This document shows, in pieces, positions 19,897-28,307 of a stretch of DNA of 64,000 nt. How positions within the stretch are numbered: the first letter of the stretch is position 1; the number at the start of each line of letters is the position of its first letter. This stretch comes from Leptotrichia hongkongensis. Lineage in GTDB: Bacteria > Fusobacteriota > Fusobacteriia > Fusobacteriales > Leptotrichiaceae. Location: positions 2,108,001-2,172,000 of the forward strand of contig NZ_AP019846.1 in NCBI RefSeq assembly GCF_007990635.1, written 5' to 3'. The notes beneath the pieces are model-generated. The model made no database searches. It was not told the origin of the DNA and saw nothing but the letters and a program-made list of their open reading frames with translations. Made by a program: the position numbers and the translations under genes.

Positions 19897-20025
19897 AAAC
19901 TCTTCTGAAGCTGTATTTTAAAAAGCTCCATACACTCCTCTCTATTTATATATTATTATTTTATGATTTTTATAAAATTTGTTTAACCCCCAACCTATTT
20001 CTTTATCTTAAATTATTTTCTCAAA

Positions 20026-20604
20026 TTACTTTATGAGCGGAAAAGCTCTGTAATAATTATCATCTTTAAATTCTCCAAATAATTCCAGTGACTGTCCATC
20101 ATATTTTCCTGGATAAAACATCACTACTGGAGATCTATCAAAAATTTGATGCAGATTATTCAATATTTTATGTGAGCGTACAAACGGAAATATTTTTCCG
20201 ACTCCTATCAAAAATACAATGGCTTTCTCAGGTGTATTTTTCTCTATATACTCTGCAAAATAATTATTATCGTCATTCATTCTAAGTAAATCATTTACAG
20301 ACTCTACAAGATAGTTCATTCCATCATTTTTTTCCATTTCAAAGCAGTCTTCCAGATATCCTTCAGATTCAAGCAAGTCAATCATCAAGTCATACACATC
20401 ATAAACTTTCAGTTTATATCCATCACCAAATTCCTTATCCTTTTTTACCAACTTATCAATATATTCCCTTACAAGAATTTCATCTTTAGGATCATAATCA
20501 AAAACATAATATGAAACTTCATTCCCAAGTCCTTTGCCATTTAAAAAAGAAGTTTTTCCTATTTCACTTTCGATTTTCCCTAAATCTATTTCGGTTTTTG
20601 TCAT
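20026..20604 (-). CDS. brxB: BREX protein BrxB (DUF1788)
   Basis: A 192-residue protein of the DUF1788/BrxB family. Recognisable are 'AIVFLIGVGKIFPFVRSHKIL' in the middle and 'PVVMFYPGKYDGQSLELFG' near the C-terminus, the two conserved blocks of the family. BrxB is a core component required for both methylation and defence in studied type 1 systems; its biochemical activity is not established. Its ATG overlaps the brxA stop codon by one base (TAATG), so the two are translationally coupled. The length is normal and the frame intact. Confidence 0.93.
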   Translation of the reverse strand: MTKTEIDLGKIESEIGKTSFLNGKGLGNEVSYYVFDYDPKDEILVREYIDKLVKKDKEFGDGYKLKVYDVYDLMIDLLESEGYLEDCFEMEKNDGMNYLVESVNDLLRMNDDNNYFAEYIEKNTPEKAIVFLIGVGKIFPFVRSHKILNNLHQIFDRSPVVMFYPGKYDGQSLELFGEFKDDNYYRAFPLIK

Positions 20605-21206
20605 TACACTTCTCCTTTTAATGTTTTTATATATATTTCCATATTATTTTTCCTTAATAATTTTTCCAGCTCATAATCCAAATAAACTTTTCCATATAGT
20701 ATCTCTTTATTTTTTTCCTCAAGTAAACCTGCCTCTTTTAAATAATTTCCATATGTACCTTGCATTCTTTTCAATGTTTTTTCACTAAACTTTGCTACCT
20801 CTTCATTCTGCTCTGCTTTTTCCTTCAGAAACTTCATAACAATACCTGGATTATATTCCTTTGTCCCAAGTAACAGTTCATTTCTGTATGAATTGTACAC
20901 ATATTCAAAAAATAATTTATCAGTTCCCATTATAGATAAAAGATTTATTACTTTTTGAGTTCCCGTATCGCTCTTAAAAAATATCTCCTTTATTCCTTCA
21001 GGGAGTGTTTTTATTCTTTTATTTACCTCACTTATAATCCTTTTACCGTAATCTTTTGATGATGCAGAAAAAATATTTTTTTCTTCTTGTAATTCTTTAA
21101 TTTCACTTTCGCTTTTTCCTTCTATCAAAAGTTCCAAAAATTTCTTAAATTCCAAAAACCAAAATCCCTTACTTACAATTCCTGCACTATATTCTTTTTT
21201 TTTCAT
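20604..21206 (-). CDS. brxA: BREX protein BrxA (DUF1819)
   Basis: A 200-residue DUF1819/BrxA protein and the first gene of the operon. The N-terminus 'EYSAGIVSKGFWFLEFKKFLELL' and the following IKELQEEKNIF block match the start of the family. A mostly helical, basic middle part follows, in line with its known fold as a small helical DNA-binding protein. An AAAGGATAG site lies just before the ATG. Upstream are a 15-bp palindrome (21236-21250) and a TATAAT box (21276-21281), so this is the promoter-proximal gene. No separate WYL-type regulator is encoded next to it. Confidence 0.92.
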   Translation of the reverse strand: MKKKEYSAGIVSKGFWFLEFKKFLELLIEGKSESEIKELQEEKNIFSASSKDYGKRIISEVNKRIKTLPEGIKEIFFKSDTGTQKVINLLSIMGTDKLFFEYVYNSYRNELLLGTKEYNPGIVMKFLKEKAEQNEEVAKFSEKTLKRMQGTYGNYLKEAGLLEEKNKEILYGKVYLDYELEKLLRKNNMEIYIKTLKGEV

Positions 21207-21235
21207 TTCTATCCTTTCAGATTATTATTAATTTC

Positions 21236-21250
21236 TAACAAAGTTTGTTA
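21236..21250. promoter_or_regulatory. Palindrome in the brxA leader, possible operator
   Basis: TAACAAA-G-TTTGTTA is a perfect 7-bp inverted repeat about 30 bp downstream of the predicted BREX -10 box and 30 bp before the brxA start. It has no T-run and is too short to be a stable RNA hairpin, so a protein-binding site is more likely. Confidence 0.5.
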
Positions 21251-21275
21251 ATTCATAAAATTTATTTCACTAAGT

Positions 21276-21281
21276 ATTATA
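21276..21281 (-). promoter_or_regulatory. Predicted -10 box of the BREX operon
   Basis: Minus-strand TATAAT in the context GGTATAATACT. The best -35 region is weak (TGAAAA at 17 bp), which would suit a low or regulated promoter. Confidence 0.55.
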
Positions 21282-21456
21282 CCATAAAATGATATATTTT
21301 TTCATATTATATAAATGAAATTAATAGTCTTTTCTACTAAATTTTATTTTTTTTGTTGTTAATAAATATTATTCCTATAATTTTTATATTTTTTCTTTTT
21401 TATAAAGTAAAGGTGATCACTCGCCACCCCTTTTACAATCCCCGCTTGTCTAAGCA

Positions 21457-21525
21457 TTTTTTGAAAACAAAATTGAAACTCGCTACGTTAAACTTCGCTC
21501 AGACAGTCAATTTTATTTCAAAAAA
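21457..21525. repeat. Long imperfect hairpin with a CTCGCTA loop (dispersed repeat, copy 1)
   Basis: Outer arms TTTTTTGAAA and TTTCAAAAAA and inner arms AAAATTGA and TCAATTTT pair around a 30-nt loop starting AACTCGCTAC and ending ACAG. The loop ends match those of the hairpin at 28135-28172. It lies in the 580-bp gap between brxA and the IS remnant; the rest of that gap holds only AT-rich sequence and a 26-codon ORF (21549-21629) without a ribosome site. Confidence 0.55.
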
Positions 21526-21748
21526 ATCACGACGTTCCTAATTTAACTATGAAAAATAATTTAATAAAAACAAATACTAAGCAAAATTTTAAAGGCGTGG
21601 TAATTGAATATCCTTACATAAAGAATTAAGTAATAAACTTAGTTAAATTTAGTAAAATATAAAAAACTAAATTTATATGTATATTTCTAAAGAACATAAA
21701 AAGAAGTGCCTTGATTTGTTGTATTAAAATCTAAAAAAATAAAAAAAA

Positions 21749-21775
21749 CCGAATAGAAATTCGGCTGATTTTTTT
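21749..21775 (+). terminator. Hairpin with T-run just before the IS91-type remnant
   Basis: CCGAAT and ATTCGG form a stem around AGAA, followed closely by seven T. It looks like an intrinsic terminator, or the left-end hairpin of the insertion element shielding its transposase from outside transcription. Confidence 0.6.
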
Positions 21776-21788
21776 GTATAATATATTT

Positions 21789-22422
21789 ATGATAAACATT
21801 ACACAAAATAAACTGAAATATATTTTCAGTAACAACAATATTTTACTAGATTCCTTAAAATTTTGCAAGAAAAATAATATTGGCGACAGTCACCTTGAAC
21901 ATATTAAACTTTCCATTGATAAATTTCTTGCCTGCAGGGATATTTCAAAAGGTTTTGTCAAGTTCAAATGTCCTCACTGTCCTGTTACACACCTGTTCCC
22001 TGTTACCTGCAAGTCTAAGCTCTGTCCTTCTTGTAGTTACAAGTATTCTAGGACATGGAGTGAAAAGATTCAAAAGCATATTCTCAATATTGAACACCGC
22101 CATGTCCTTTTTACTATCCCTGAAGAATGTAGAAAGTTCTTCTTTTATGACAGATCCCTCCTGTCAAAACTTTCTGCCACTGTTAACCAGGTATTCAAGT
22201 TCATCTTTCACAATATCAGCAGGAAAAGAAAAAGAAAAAACAAAATTTCTGGACATTCCAGATATTACTTTACTGACTCCGATATTGTACATTACGGCCT
22301 CATTTCTGTCATTCATACTTTTGGCAGGGACCTGAAAATGGAACCCTCATGTTCATGCCATTGTTTCATTAGGAGGTTTCAATAAAATAAGGAACTTACT
22401 AAATGATGGAATAAATATTTGA
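21789..22422 (+). pseudogene. IS91-type transposase remnant (truncated and frameshifted)
   Basis: The N-terminal zinc-binding region FKCPHCP...CKSKLCPSCSYKY and 'HRHVLFTIPEECRKFFFYDR' identify the IS91/IS801 type, with a Y2 rolling-circle transposase. An extra A in the A4 run at 22335-22338 shifts the frame. After correction the sequence reads LKWNPHVHAIVSLGGFNK, including the HUH-type His-x-His motif, and then stops at 22422. About half of the usual ~390 residues, including the catalytic Tyr region, is missing, so it is dead. ATG 21789 follows a TATAAT box closely; an in-frame codon at 21774 is a less likely start. It sits between the BREX operon and an unrelated esterase. Confidence 0.8.
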
Positions 22423-22525
22423 TTAAATTTATTTTTTATTATTAAACATTTTGAAATATGGAAAAATTATGGTAAAATTTATATAAGGTTTTTATTTATT
22501 CAATAATGAAAAGGAGAAATTGTTT

Positions 22526-23827
22526 ATGAAAAAAGTAGTATTATTTTGTACAGTACTTGGAATGTTATTATCAACGATATTTATTTCAGCAGAAACAACT
22601 ACTGCGTTCAAAACTGAGAAAATAAAATATCCTAAAGGAATTAGAGGTATCACATCTGTAACTGAAGTTTTTGGAACTGGACAGCAAGTTACACACATTA
22701 TTCTGGAATTTAACGAAAAAGTAGTAAACTCACAGCTGACTAAAGATACTTTTGCCGTTTCTGACAGAACTGTTGAAAAAGTTTATTCAAATACTCAGCC
22801 AGAAAGAACTAATATCGTAAAAGATGGAAAATATGTCATTATCGAACTGAATACAAAAGATAATGGAGCTTCTTTACGTATAGAAGGAAATAATGAAGTT
22901 GGGTTTCAAATGAAAAAAGCGACTTCCAAGATAACACAAAAAGAAGATATTTTGTTTACAAATGGTAAAAAATTAGAAAAAAGCATTGCAATACTTGAAA
23001 ACAACAAAACAAAAAATTTAGTTGTGGAAAACTTTAAACAGTTTGTGTATAAAGATCCAAAAACTGGAACAAGTGTAAAGTATAACCTGTATATTCCAAA
23101 AAATTACGACAGAAATAAAAAATACCCGCTTGTGTTATTTATGCACGATATGGGAGTTTTAAGTGAAGATACGAAAACTACACTATTACAAGGAAATGGT
23201 GCCATCTCATTTGCAACGCCTGAAGAACAGGCAAAGCACGAAGCATTTGTGTTAGCACCACAGTACTCAAGACAAGTGGTAAATGACAACGGAGATATTA
23301 CAAGCGACTTGGATGCAACTGTCAATTTAATAAGAGAACATTTACTTTTAAAATATAGTATTGATGATAAAAGAATTTATGCGACTGGACAATCAATGGG
23401 TGGAATGATGGCTATTGTTATGAATTACAAATATCCAGAATTATTTGCCGCTTCATATCTAGTTGCTTGTCAATGGAATGAAAAAGAAATTGCCCCTATG
23501 GCAAAAAACAATTTATGGATTACCGTTTCAACTGGAGATTCAAAAGCTTATCCAGGAATGAACGCAATTACAAGCGAACTTATAAAAAGAGGTGGAACTG
23601 TAGCAAGAGACAGCTGGAGAGCTGATTACTCAGATACACAGTTTTTAGAAGGAGCAAGAAAAGTTATTTCTCAAAAAACAAACATAAAATACGTAACACT
23701 TGAGAAAGGTACAAATCCATACTTGCCAAAAGATGCCAATCCAGGCTCTGAACATTCAGGAACTTGGAAAGTAGCTTATAGCATACCTGGCATTAAAGAC
23801 TGGATGTTTTCTCAAACGAAGCAGTGA
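22526..23827 (+). CDS. Secreted alpha/beta-hydrolase (esterase) with N-terminal Ig-like domain
   Basis: A 433-residue protein. Residues 1-22 are a signal peptide ending near ISAETTT, so it is exported. An N-terminal beta-rich domain (about 25-165) is followed by a feruloyl-esterase/PHB-depolymerase-like alpha/beta hydrolase: 'YNLYIPKNYDRNKKYPLVLF' with the oxyanion HDMG, then the nucleophile elbow GQSMGG, and a late His in SEHSGTW. The substrate is probably a carbohydrate or lipid ester; not determinable. The start at 22526 rather than the in-frame TTG at 22520 is chosen because AAGGAG (22511-22516) is 9 nt away. It is transcribed away from the IS remnant; the TATAAT-like sequence near 22480 may be its promoter. 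Confidence 0.85.
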   Translation: MKKVVLFCTVLGMLLSTIFISAETTTAFKTEKIKYPKGIRGITSVTEVFGTGQQVTHIILEFNEKVVNSQLTKDTFAVSDRTVEKVYSNTQPERTNIVKDGKYVIIELNTKDNGASLRIEGNNEVGFQMKKATSKITQKEDILFTNGKKLEKSIAILENNKTKNLVVENFKQFVYKDPKTGTSVKYNLYIPKNYDRNKKYPLVLFMHDMGVLSEDTKTTLLQGNGAISFATPEEQAKHEAFVLAPQYSRQVVNDNGDITSDLDATVNLIREHLLLKYSIDDKRIYATGQSMGGMMAIVMNYKYPELFAASYLVACQWNEKEIAPMAKNNLWITVSTGDSKAYPGMNAITSELIKRGGTVARDSWRADYSDTQFLEGARKVISQKTNIKYVTLEKGTNPYLPKDANPGSEHSGTWKVAYSIPGIKDWMFSQTKQ

Positions 23828-23875
23828 ACAGCGTTAAAGAATTTTAAATAAAAATTTGGAAGCGAGAAATAAAAA

Positions 23876-24604
23876 GTGGAAGAATTAAGAGAAATATTGA
23901 AAAGTGAAGATTTAACACAAACTGAATATCAAGGCAGAACTTTTGAAGTATTAATAAAATCATTTAAAACACATAAAAAGTTTTTATTTCCAGCTTTTGT
24001 ATTGTTTGGAATTAATGGATATGTATTAAAAAACTTTATTGTCTTTCAAACAATCAGCAAAGAAGAACTAATTACAAGTTTTTTAATTACAGTGGCAATT
24101 GAGTTTATACTAAGTTTATTTCAAAATAGTGTTATAAGCAAAATTAGAGGGAAAAATGAACTGGATAAAACTAATTTAATATTTAAGTCCATTGTTTTAA
24201 GTATAATAATGACTTCAATAAATTTTAGTATTCTTATTATGAGCAACAACTTGGCATCCTCTATAATTATAATTGTGCTTGCACTCTGTTTTTCATATTT
24301 CAGACAAGTTTATCTATCTAGAGATCTTAATTTTTTTGAATCTATTGAAGAAAATTTTAAACTTCTAGATGGAAATAGAAAAAGGATTATTATACCTTTT
24401 ATTGTTGTTAATATAATTTTTTATATTTTATCTTTCATTTTTCTCGTATTTGCTGTAATAATTGGAAATTATTCAACAGACGCTAGTTCAGAGCTGATGG
24501 TAATAGTCATTTTAGTTCTGTTTAAACTGGCAGATGGAATAAATGAATTTTACAGAAAAATTTTAGCAAGTATAATTTTCTTAAATGTAGAAGATAATCA
24601 ATAA
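23876..24604 (+). CDS. Multi-pass membrane protein of unknown function
   Basis: A 242-residue protein, not recognised. A soluble, acidic N-terminus (1-38) precedes about six hydrophobic segments (about 42-60, 68-88, 108-126, 130-145, 180-205 and 210-230). It begins with GTG at 23876; a weak GGAAGCGAG sequence lies upstream. It starts 48 bp after the esterase and is followed 31 bp later by a YwaF-like membrane protein gene, so the three may form one transcript ending at the terminator at 25344-25406. The pattern is like bacterial DUF975/YciC-type integral membrane proteins, but I see no diagnostic motif. Confidence 0.7.
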   Translation: MEELREILKSEDLTQTEYQGRTFEVLIKSFKTHKKFLFPAFVLFGINGYVLKNFIVFQTISKEELITSFLITVAIEFILSLFQNSVISKIRGKNELDKTNLIFKSIVLSIIMTSINFSILIMSNNLASSIIIIVLALCFSYFRQVYLSRDLNFFESIEENFKLLDGNRKRIIIPFIVVNIIFYILSFIFLVFAVIIGNYSTDASSELMVIVILVLFKLADGINEFYRKILASIIFLNVEDNQ

Positions 24605-24635
24605 ATCAAATGAAAAATTTAGAAAGGAGACGCTA

Positions 24636-25303
24636 TTGACTTTTAGTTATTTTAGCCCTATTCATATAGAAACTTTTATTGTTTCAATTTTATTTTGCAT
24701 ATTTTTATTCTATATTCCAAAATTTTTAAGAATATAGATATAAAGAAATATTCAACATTTTTAGGATATTTTTTGTTAACATTTAAAATAGTTGATTCGA
24801 TTTATAGGCTGATGTATCAGAATGAACCTATAACCAATGTTATACCTGTGCATCTTTGTAATTTTGCAGCAATTTTTGCAGGATTGTATTTAATTTTTAG
24901 AACAAAATTTTTATATAATGTAGTTTATTATTTAACTTTTGGGCCAGTATTGGCACTAATTCTGCCCGGGATAATTTACTATCATGACAACTATTATGTC
25001 TATATTTTTATGATAATGCATGCACTTATTGTATTTACAGCTTTTTTTGGATATGAGTATCTAGATGAAAGACCTACAAAAAAAGGATTTATTCAATCAA
25101 TAATCGCATTACTTCTTATATTTCTTTATGCGTTTATCTACAACTTTATCTTTAAGGAAATAAATGCAATGTTTTTAAAAAGTCACATTATTCCACAAGT
25201 GAAGTTTATAAATCCTATCTGGTTATATGATATTGTTCTGATTTCTACAATGATTTTTTTAGAATTTTTGTTGTATTTGCCAGTTATGAAAAGAAAAGTT
25301 TAA
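24636..25303 (+). pseudogene. YwaF/TIGR02206-type membrane protein, single frameshift
   Basis: TTG at 24636 with AAGGAG upstream opens 'MTFSYFSPIHIETFIVSILF', the usual N-terminus of the family, but the frame stops after 34 codons. One extra T in the T5 run at 24723-24727 joins it to the long frame that runs to 25303, with IVDSIYRLMYQNEP, VIPVHLCNFAA, YYLTFGPVLALILPG and 'PIWLYDIVL', all typical YwaF positions. The restored protein is about 222 residues with six membrane helices. A product starting from an internal ATG at 24695 would lack the first helix. It may be a sequencing error, since it is a single lesion. Confidence 0.75.
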
Positions 25304-25343
25304 TATGAATTTTTGGAAAAGTTTTAAAAAATAAGAAGAAAGA

Positions 25344-25406
25344 AAAGTACACCACTGATATTAGTATTATTATGTATATATAATTTTAGTATTTTAGGTG
25401 TACTTT
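25344..25406. terminator. Bidirectional terminator between convergent YwaF-like gene and spoVG
   Basis: AAAGTACACC and GGTGTACTTT form a perfect 10-bp stem, flanked by an A-run on the left side and a T-run on the right. The spacing between arms is 43 nt, long but AT-rich. Confidence 0.65.
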
Positions 25407-25420
25407 TTTATTAAAAAATT

Positions 25421-25705
25421 TTATTCAGTTTCAGATTGAGCTGCACTTTCCTGCTCAAATTTTTCCAAAATAACTTTTGTTATTTCAGCACGAAGTTCAG
25501 GTTTAATTGGATGAACTATGTCCTTAAATTCTCCGTTTGGCATTCTTCTTGATGGCATTGCCACAAACAATCCGTTTTGTCCATCAATTATTTTTAATCC
25601 ATGAATTACAAAACTTTCATCAAATGTGATGTCAGCATAAGCTCTTAATCTCTCATTGTTCTCTGTTTGTTTTCCAATTCTAATACGAATATCAGTTACT
25701 TTCAT
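25421..25705 (-). CDS. spoVG: SpoVG family regulator
   Basis: 94 residues starting MKVTDIRIRIGKQ, containing 'SFVIHGLKIIDGQNGLFVAMPSRR', the family's core, and a Glu/Ser-rich tail. SpoVG proteins are small nucleic-acid-binding regulators found in many non-sporulating bacteria, so the name does not imply sporulation. The start at 25705 rather than an upstream in-frame codon at 25741 is fixed by AAGGAG 7 nt before the ATG and by homologous starts. It has its own promoter at 25746-25773. Confidence 0.95.
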   Translation of the reverse strand: MKVTDIRIRIGKQTENNERLRAYADITFDESFVIHGLKIIDGQNGLFVAMPSRRMPNGEFKDIVHPIKPELRAEITKVILEKFEQESAAQSETE

Positions 25706-25745
25706 AAGTCTTCTCCTTGTTTGTATAAATTTATTTTCCACTATA

Positions 25746-25773
25746 ATTATACCCTATTTATCCTAAAAAACAA
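25746..25773 (-). promoter_or_regulatory. spoVG promoter
   Basis: Minus-strand TTGTTT (25768-25773), a 16-bp spacer and TATAAT (25746-25751). Confidence 0.7.
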
Positions 25774-25798
25774 GAGATAAAACAATATTTCCTCATAA

Positions 25799-26044
25799 TT
25801 ATCCAATTATTTCAATATATTCCTCAATAAGTTCTTTTTTAAGACTTTCAGGCGGTAGATCCAGTACTTTTACCTTTATATTCTTGTTAAAATACTTTAT
25901 GTCAAAAATATCGCCTTTTTTTACATCATAAGAAGATTTTTTCTGCTCTCCGTTTACAGCAATGTTCCCATTATCTGCCAATTCTTTTGCCACTGTTCTT
26001 CTTTTTATAATTCTTGTTACTTTTAAAAATTTATCTAAACGCAT
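25799..26044 (-). CDS. rqcP: S4-domain RNA-binding protein (RqcP/YabO-like)
   Basis: An 81-residue protein that is almost wholly an S4 domain: MRLDKFLKVTRIIKRRTVAKELADNG is the RNA-binding helix-turn region. RqcP works with RqcH on stalled 50S subunits in ribosome-associated quality control; HSP15-like proteins are the close alternative. It starts 18 bp after the phnD stop codon and is probably co-transcribed with it. The specific RqcP assignment rests on size and the conserved N-terminus. Confidence 0.85.
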   Translation of the reverse strand: MRLDKFLKVTRIIKRRTVAKELADNGNIAVNGEQKKSSYDVKKGDIFDIKYFNKNIKVKVLDLPPESLKKELIEEYIEIIG

Positions 26045-26062
26045 TTTTCCCCCTCTATTTTA

Positions 26063-27055
26063 TTACTTTATATTTTTCATTCCTTCATACCATGCTGTAT
26101 TTGTTTCCACAAATCCAACATTTGGGTTTTCTTTCAAGAAAAGACCTCTTACTTTACTCTTCTTGTCACTGAAAATATGTGGATTATCAGTTGTTGATTT
26201 AGCTAAAAGAGCCTTCTTGATTTTTTCCTGATCCTCTTTTACCAAAGTTTTTGTATTAAATACGATTGGACCGTTATAAACTGGAATTGATTTTATAACT
26301 GTAAAGCTTTTTCCAGCATAATCTCCAAATGGTGCAACTGCCCCTTTTTTCACTTTATATGTGGCTCCTGAATTAAAGTCTTTTCCAGCAGTCAGCTCAT
26401 AAATTGTGAATGATTTTGGAATAGCAAATGTTGCAACATCGACATCTCCTTTAAATAATAGAACTTGTGCTCCAGGATGCGAATTTCCAAACATAACTTT
26501 TGAAAATACTTTATTTCCAAGCACTTCATCCGTATTTTTTAATCCAAATTCTTTCACAATGAAATTAGCTGGTATCTTAAATCCAGATGTTGAGCTGTTT
26601 GTAACAAATCCCATAGACTTACCTTTTAACTTCTTCAAGTCAAATCCATCTCCAGAACGGTATTGATTAGCATCTTCTGCTCTAACTGCAATAAAGCTGT
26701 AATAACGTGCGTCTTCTAATGTCCCACTTTCTCCAGCATTTGTAAGCACAGCCTCAATATCCTTTGTTCTCTGTCTAGCATTCAAATATGCTTCGGCTCC
26801 TATATATGCAATCTGAGACTGTCCAGAAACAATATTCTCAACTGTAATATTATAGTCAGTCGTTGTAACAATTTCAACTTTTTTCCCAGTTGCTTCCTGC
26901 ACAACCCGTGCAAACTCTTCACGTGATTTTTTCAGTGAATCATTAGTTTCATTTGGTAAAAATACAATTTTGATTGTATCGTTTTTCTTGCCACAACTAA
27001 CAGTAAACAGCAAGATTGCTAATAATAATAAACTTCTTAAAATATTTTTTTTCAT
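26063..27055 (-). CDS. phnD: PhnD-type phosphonate/phosphite ABC transporter substrate-binding lipoprotein
   Basis: 330 residues. A lipoprotein signal with lipobox FTVSC (Cys about 21) anchors it outside the inner membrane. The body is a periplasmic binding protein of the PhnD/PtxB class: 'TIKIVFLPNETNDSL', 'QIAYIGAEAYLNARQR', 'MGFVTNSSTSGFKIPA' and 'GDVDVATFAIPKSF'. It likely binds phosphonate, phosphite or another small anion for import. No PhnC or PhnE gene is nearby, so the permease is elsewhere. A consensus promoter lies at 27092-27120 and an AGGAGGT site 5 nt before the ATG, implying strong expression. Confidence 0.9.
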   Translation of the reverse strand: MKKNILRSLLLLAILLFTVSCGKKNDTIKIVFLPNETNDSLKKSREEFARVVQEATGKKVEIVTTTDYNITVENIVSGQSQIAYIGAEAYLNARQRTKDIEAVLTNAGESGTLEDARYYSFIAVRAEDANQYRSGDGFDLKKLKGKSMGFVTNSSTSGFKIPANFIVKEFGLKNTDEVLGNKVFSKVMFGNSHPGAQVLLFKGDVDVATFAIPKSFTIYELTAGKDFNSGATYKVKKGAVAPFGDYAGKSFTVIKSIPVYNGPIVFNTKTLVKEDQEKIKKALLAKSTTDNPHIFSDKKSKVRGLFLKENPNVGFVETNTAWYEGMKNIK

Positions 27056-27091
27056 AAATACCTCCTAAATAGTACAAATAAAATATAGTTT

Positions 27092-27120
27092 ATTATAACA
27101 TTTGTCATTTGCATAGTCAA
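27092..27120 (-). promoter_or_regulatory. phnD promoter
   Basis: Minus-strand TTGACT (27115-27120), a 17-bp spacer and TATAAT (27092-27097). Confidence 0.75.
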
Positions 27121-27151
27121 TTCTCTATAAAAATAAGTTTAATAATTTAGT

Positions 27152-27897
27152 CTAATAATAAACTATCTTTTCAAAAATCTCCCCAACCGAAAAACTCCTA
27201 ACTTCCCTTTCTCCAGCCTCATTTTGTTCCATTAAAACTTCGATTTCTCCATCTTTATTAATATTATGTGCAATTCCTGAAACAACTTCATTTCCAAATT
27301 TTAACTCAATTCTTTTGCCTTTCAGATAGTTTATTTTATTTATTTTATCCAAAATATTTTCCCATAATCCATTTTCCAGCTGTTTACATAATATTTGAAA
27401 CTCTGAAACAATATTTTTATAACTTCATCAATTTGATATTTCTTATTTGTTAATTGTGTCAATGAAATTGCCTTATTTTGTAAGTTTTCTGGCAATATGT
27501 TATTCACATTTATCCCAATTCCAACAATATAGACATTTTCTGTTTTTTCCAGCAAAATACCGCATAATTTCTTGTTTTTCAAATAAACATCATTTGTCCA
27601 TTTAAATTTATATTCTAAATTTTCAATTTTCTTTAATCCATTTATTGTTGCAAGACCGGCAATCAAAGGTAATTTTAAATAATTCTCAATTTCCCAGTCA
27701 TCCCTTTCCTTCAGGAAAAAGCTAAAGATAGCCATCCCATCCATAGATACCCAGTCATTCTGTCTGCGTGCCTTCCCATGAGTCTGTGTTCTAGCAGAAA
27801 TAACATCAAATTCTTCATGACTTTTGTGATTTCTTCGTAAATAATCATTTGTTGAATCAAGTTCATCAAATTTATATAGATTTATATTTTCTTTCAT
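27152..27897 (-). pseudogene. birA: Biotin--[carboxyl-carrier] ligase, single frameshift
   Basis: The first ~160 codons encode a biotin protein ligase catalytic domain: 'FDELDSTNDYLRRN', FKWTNDVYLKNKKLCGILLE and VGIGINVNN. One A added to the A5 run at 27414-27418 joins it to 'IVSEFQILCKQLENGLWENI' and the C-terminal SH3-like domain 'KGKRIELKFGNEVVSGIAHN', stopping at 27152; about 248 residues in all, without an N-terminal DNA-binding domain (class I). The ATG at 27897 with TTTAGGAG before it is preferred over 27933. It would biotinylate the carrier encoded at 29481-29855. An intact second ligase lies at 37579-38286, so loss could be tolerated. Confidence 0.8.
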
Positions 27898-28073
27898 TTT
27901 TTCTCCTAAATTTATTCTAATACTATTTTCCATTTATCCTAAACTCCGTTTAAAATAAGAATAATTTTTTATAATATAGTTGTTTAACAGCTAATTTATA
28001 ATCATTCAATTAAATTGTTTTTTATTATTTTATATATATCTTGATTAATAAATATTTTTTCATTTTTATTTTC

Positions 28074-28172
28074 GTAGGATTGCTCATTGCCGCAAATCCT
28101 ACCACCTATGACTAGTCTACGACATTTCTCTGCACTGACAAAAAACTCGCTACACTCAAACAGTTTTGTCAG
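28074..28172. repeat. Two adjacent hairpins, one with the CTCGCTA loop (dispersed repeat, copy 2)
   Basis: GTAGGATT (28074-28081) pairs with AATCCTAC (28095-28102). CTGACAAAA (28135-28143) pairs with TTTTGTCAG (28164-28172) around a 20-nt loop beginning AACTCGCTAC and ending ACAG, like the loop at 21477-21506. They lie in the 410-bp gap between birA and the oad terminator; the rest of the gap shows no gene. Confidence 0.5.
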
Positions 28173-28261
28173 CACAGAAAAATTCTTCGACGGATTATTT
28201 ATACTAGGCTTTTTTTGACGAAAATTATATTTTAATTATTTTAAAATACATATAAAAAATC

Positions 28262-28298
28262 ACTCTCACTAAGTATAAAATTTTAGATTAATGAGAGT
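28262..28298 (-). terminator. Terminator of the oxaloacetate decarboxylase operon
   Basis: On the minus strand ACTCTCA and TGAGAGT pair, extendable through G-U pairs, and are followed by GATTTTTT. It begins 10 bp after the oadB stop codon. Confidence 0.75.
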
Positions 28299-28307
28299 AA
28301 TAATTTT

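Noticed and set aside
3070-21206. The BREX operon as a wholly new defence system
   Set aside because: All six core proteins match described type 1 BREX families in the usual order; only the inserted cassette is unusual.
21353-21541. 62-codon open frame on the plus strand upstream of the IS remnant
   Set aside because: It runs through the long inverted repeat 21457-21525 and has no ribosome site or recognisable protein pattern.
21549-21629. 26-codon open frame starting MKNNLIKTNTKQ
   Set aside because: No ribosome site and no family match; probably chance in AT-rich DNA or a gene fragment too short to name.
25421-25705. spoVG as evidence of sporulation
   Set aside because: SpoVG proteins occur in many non-sporulating bacteria, and no other sporulation gene is in the window.
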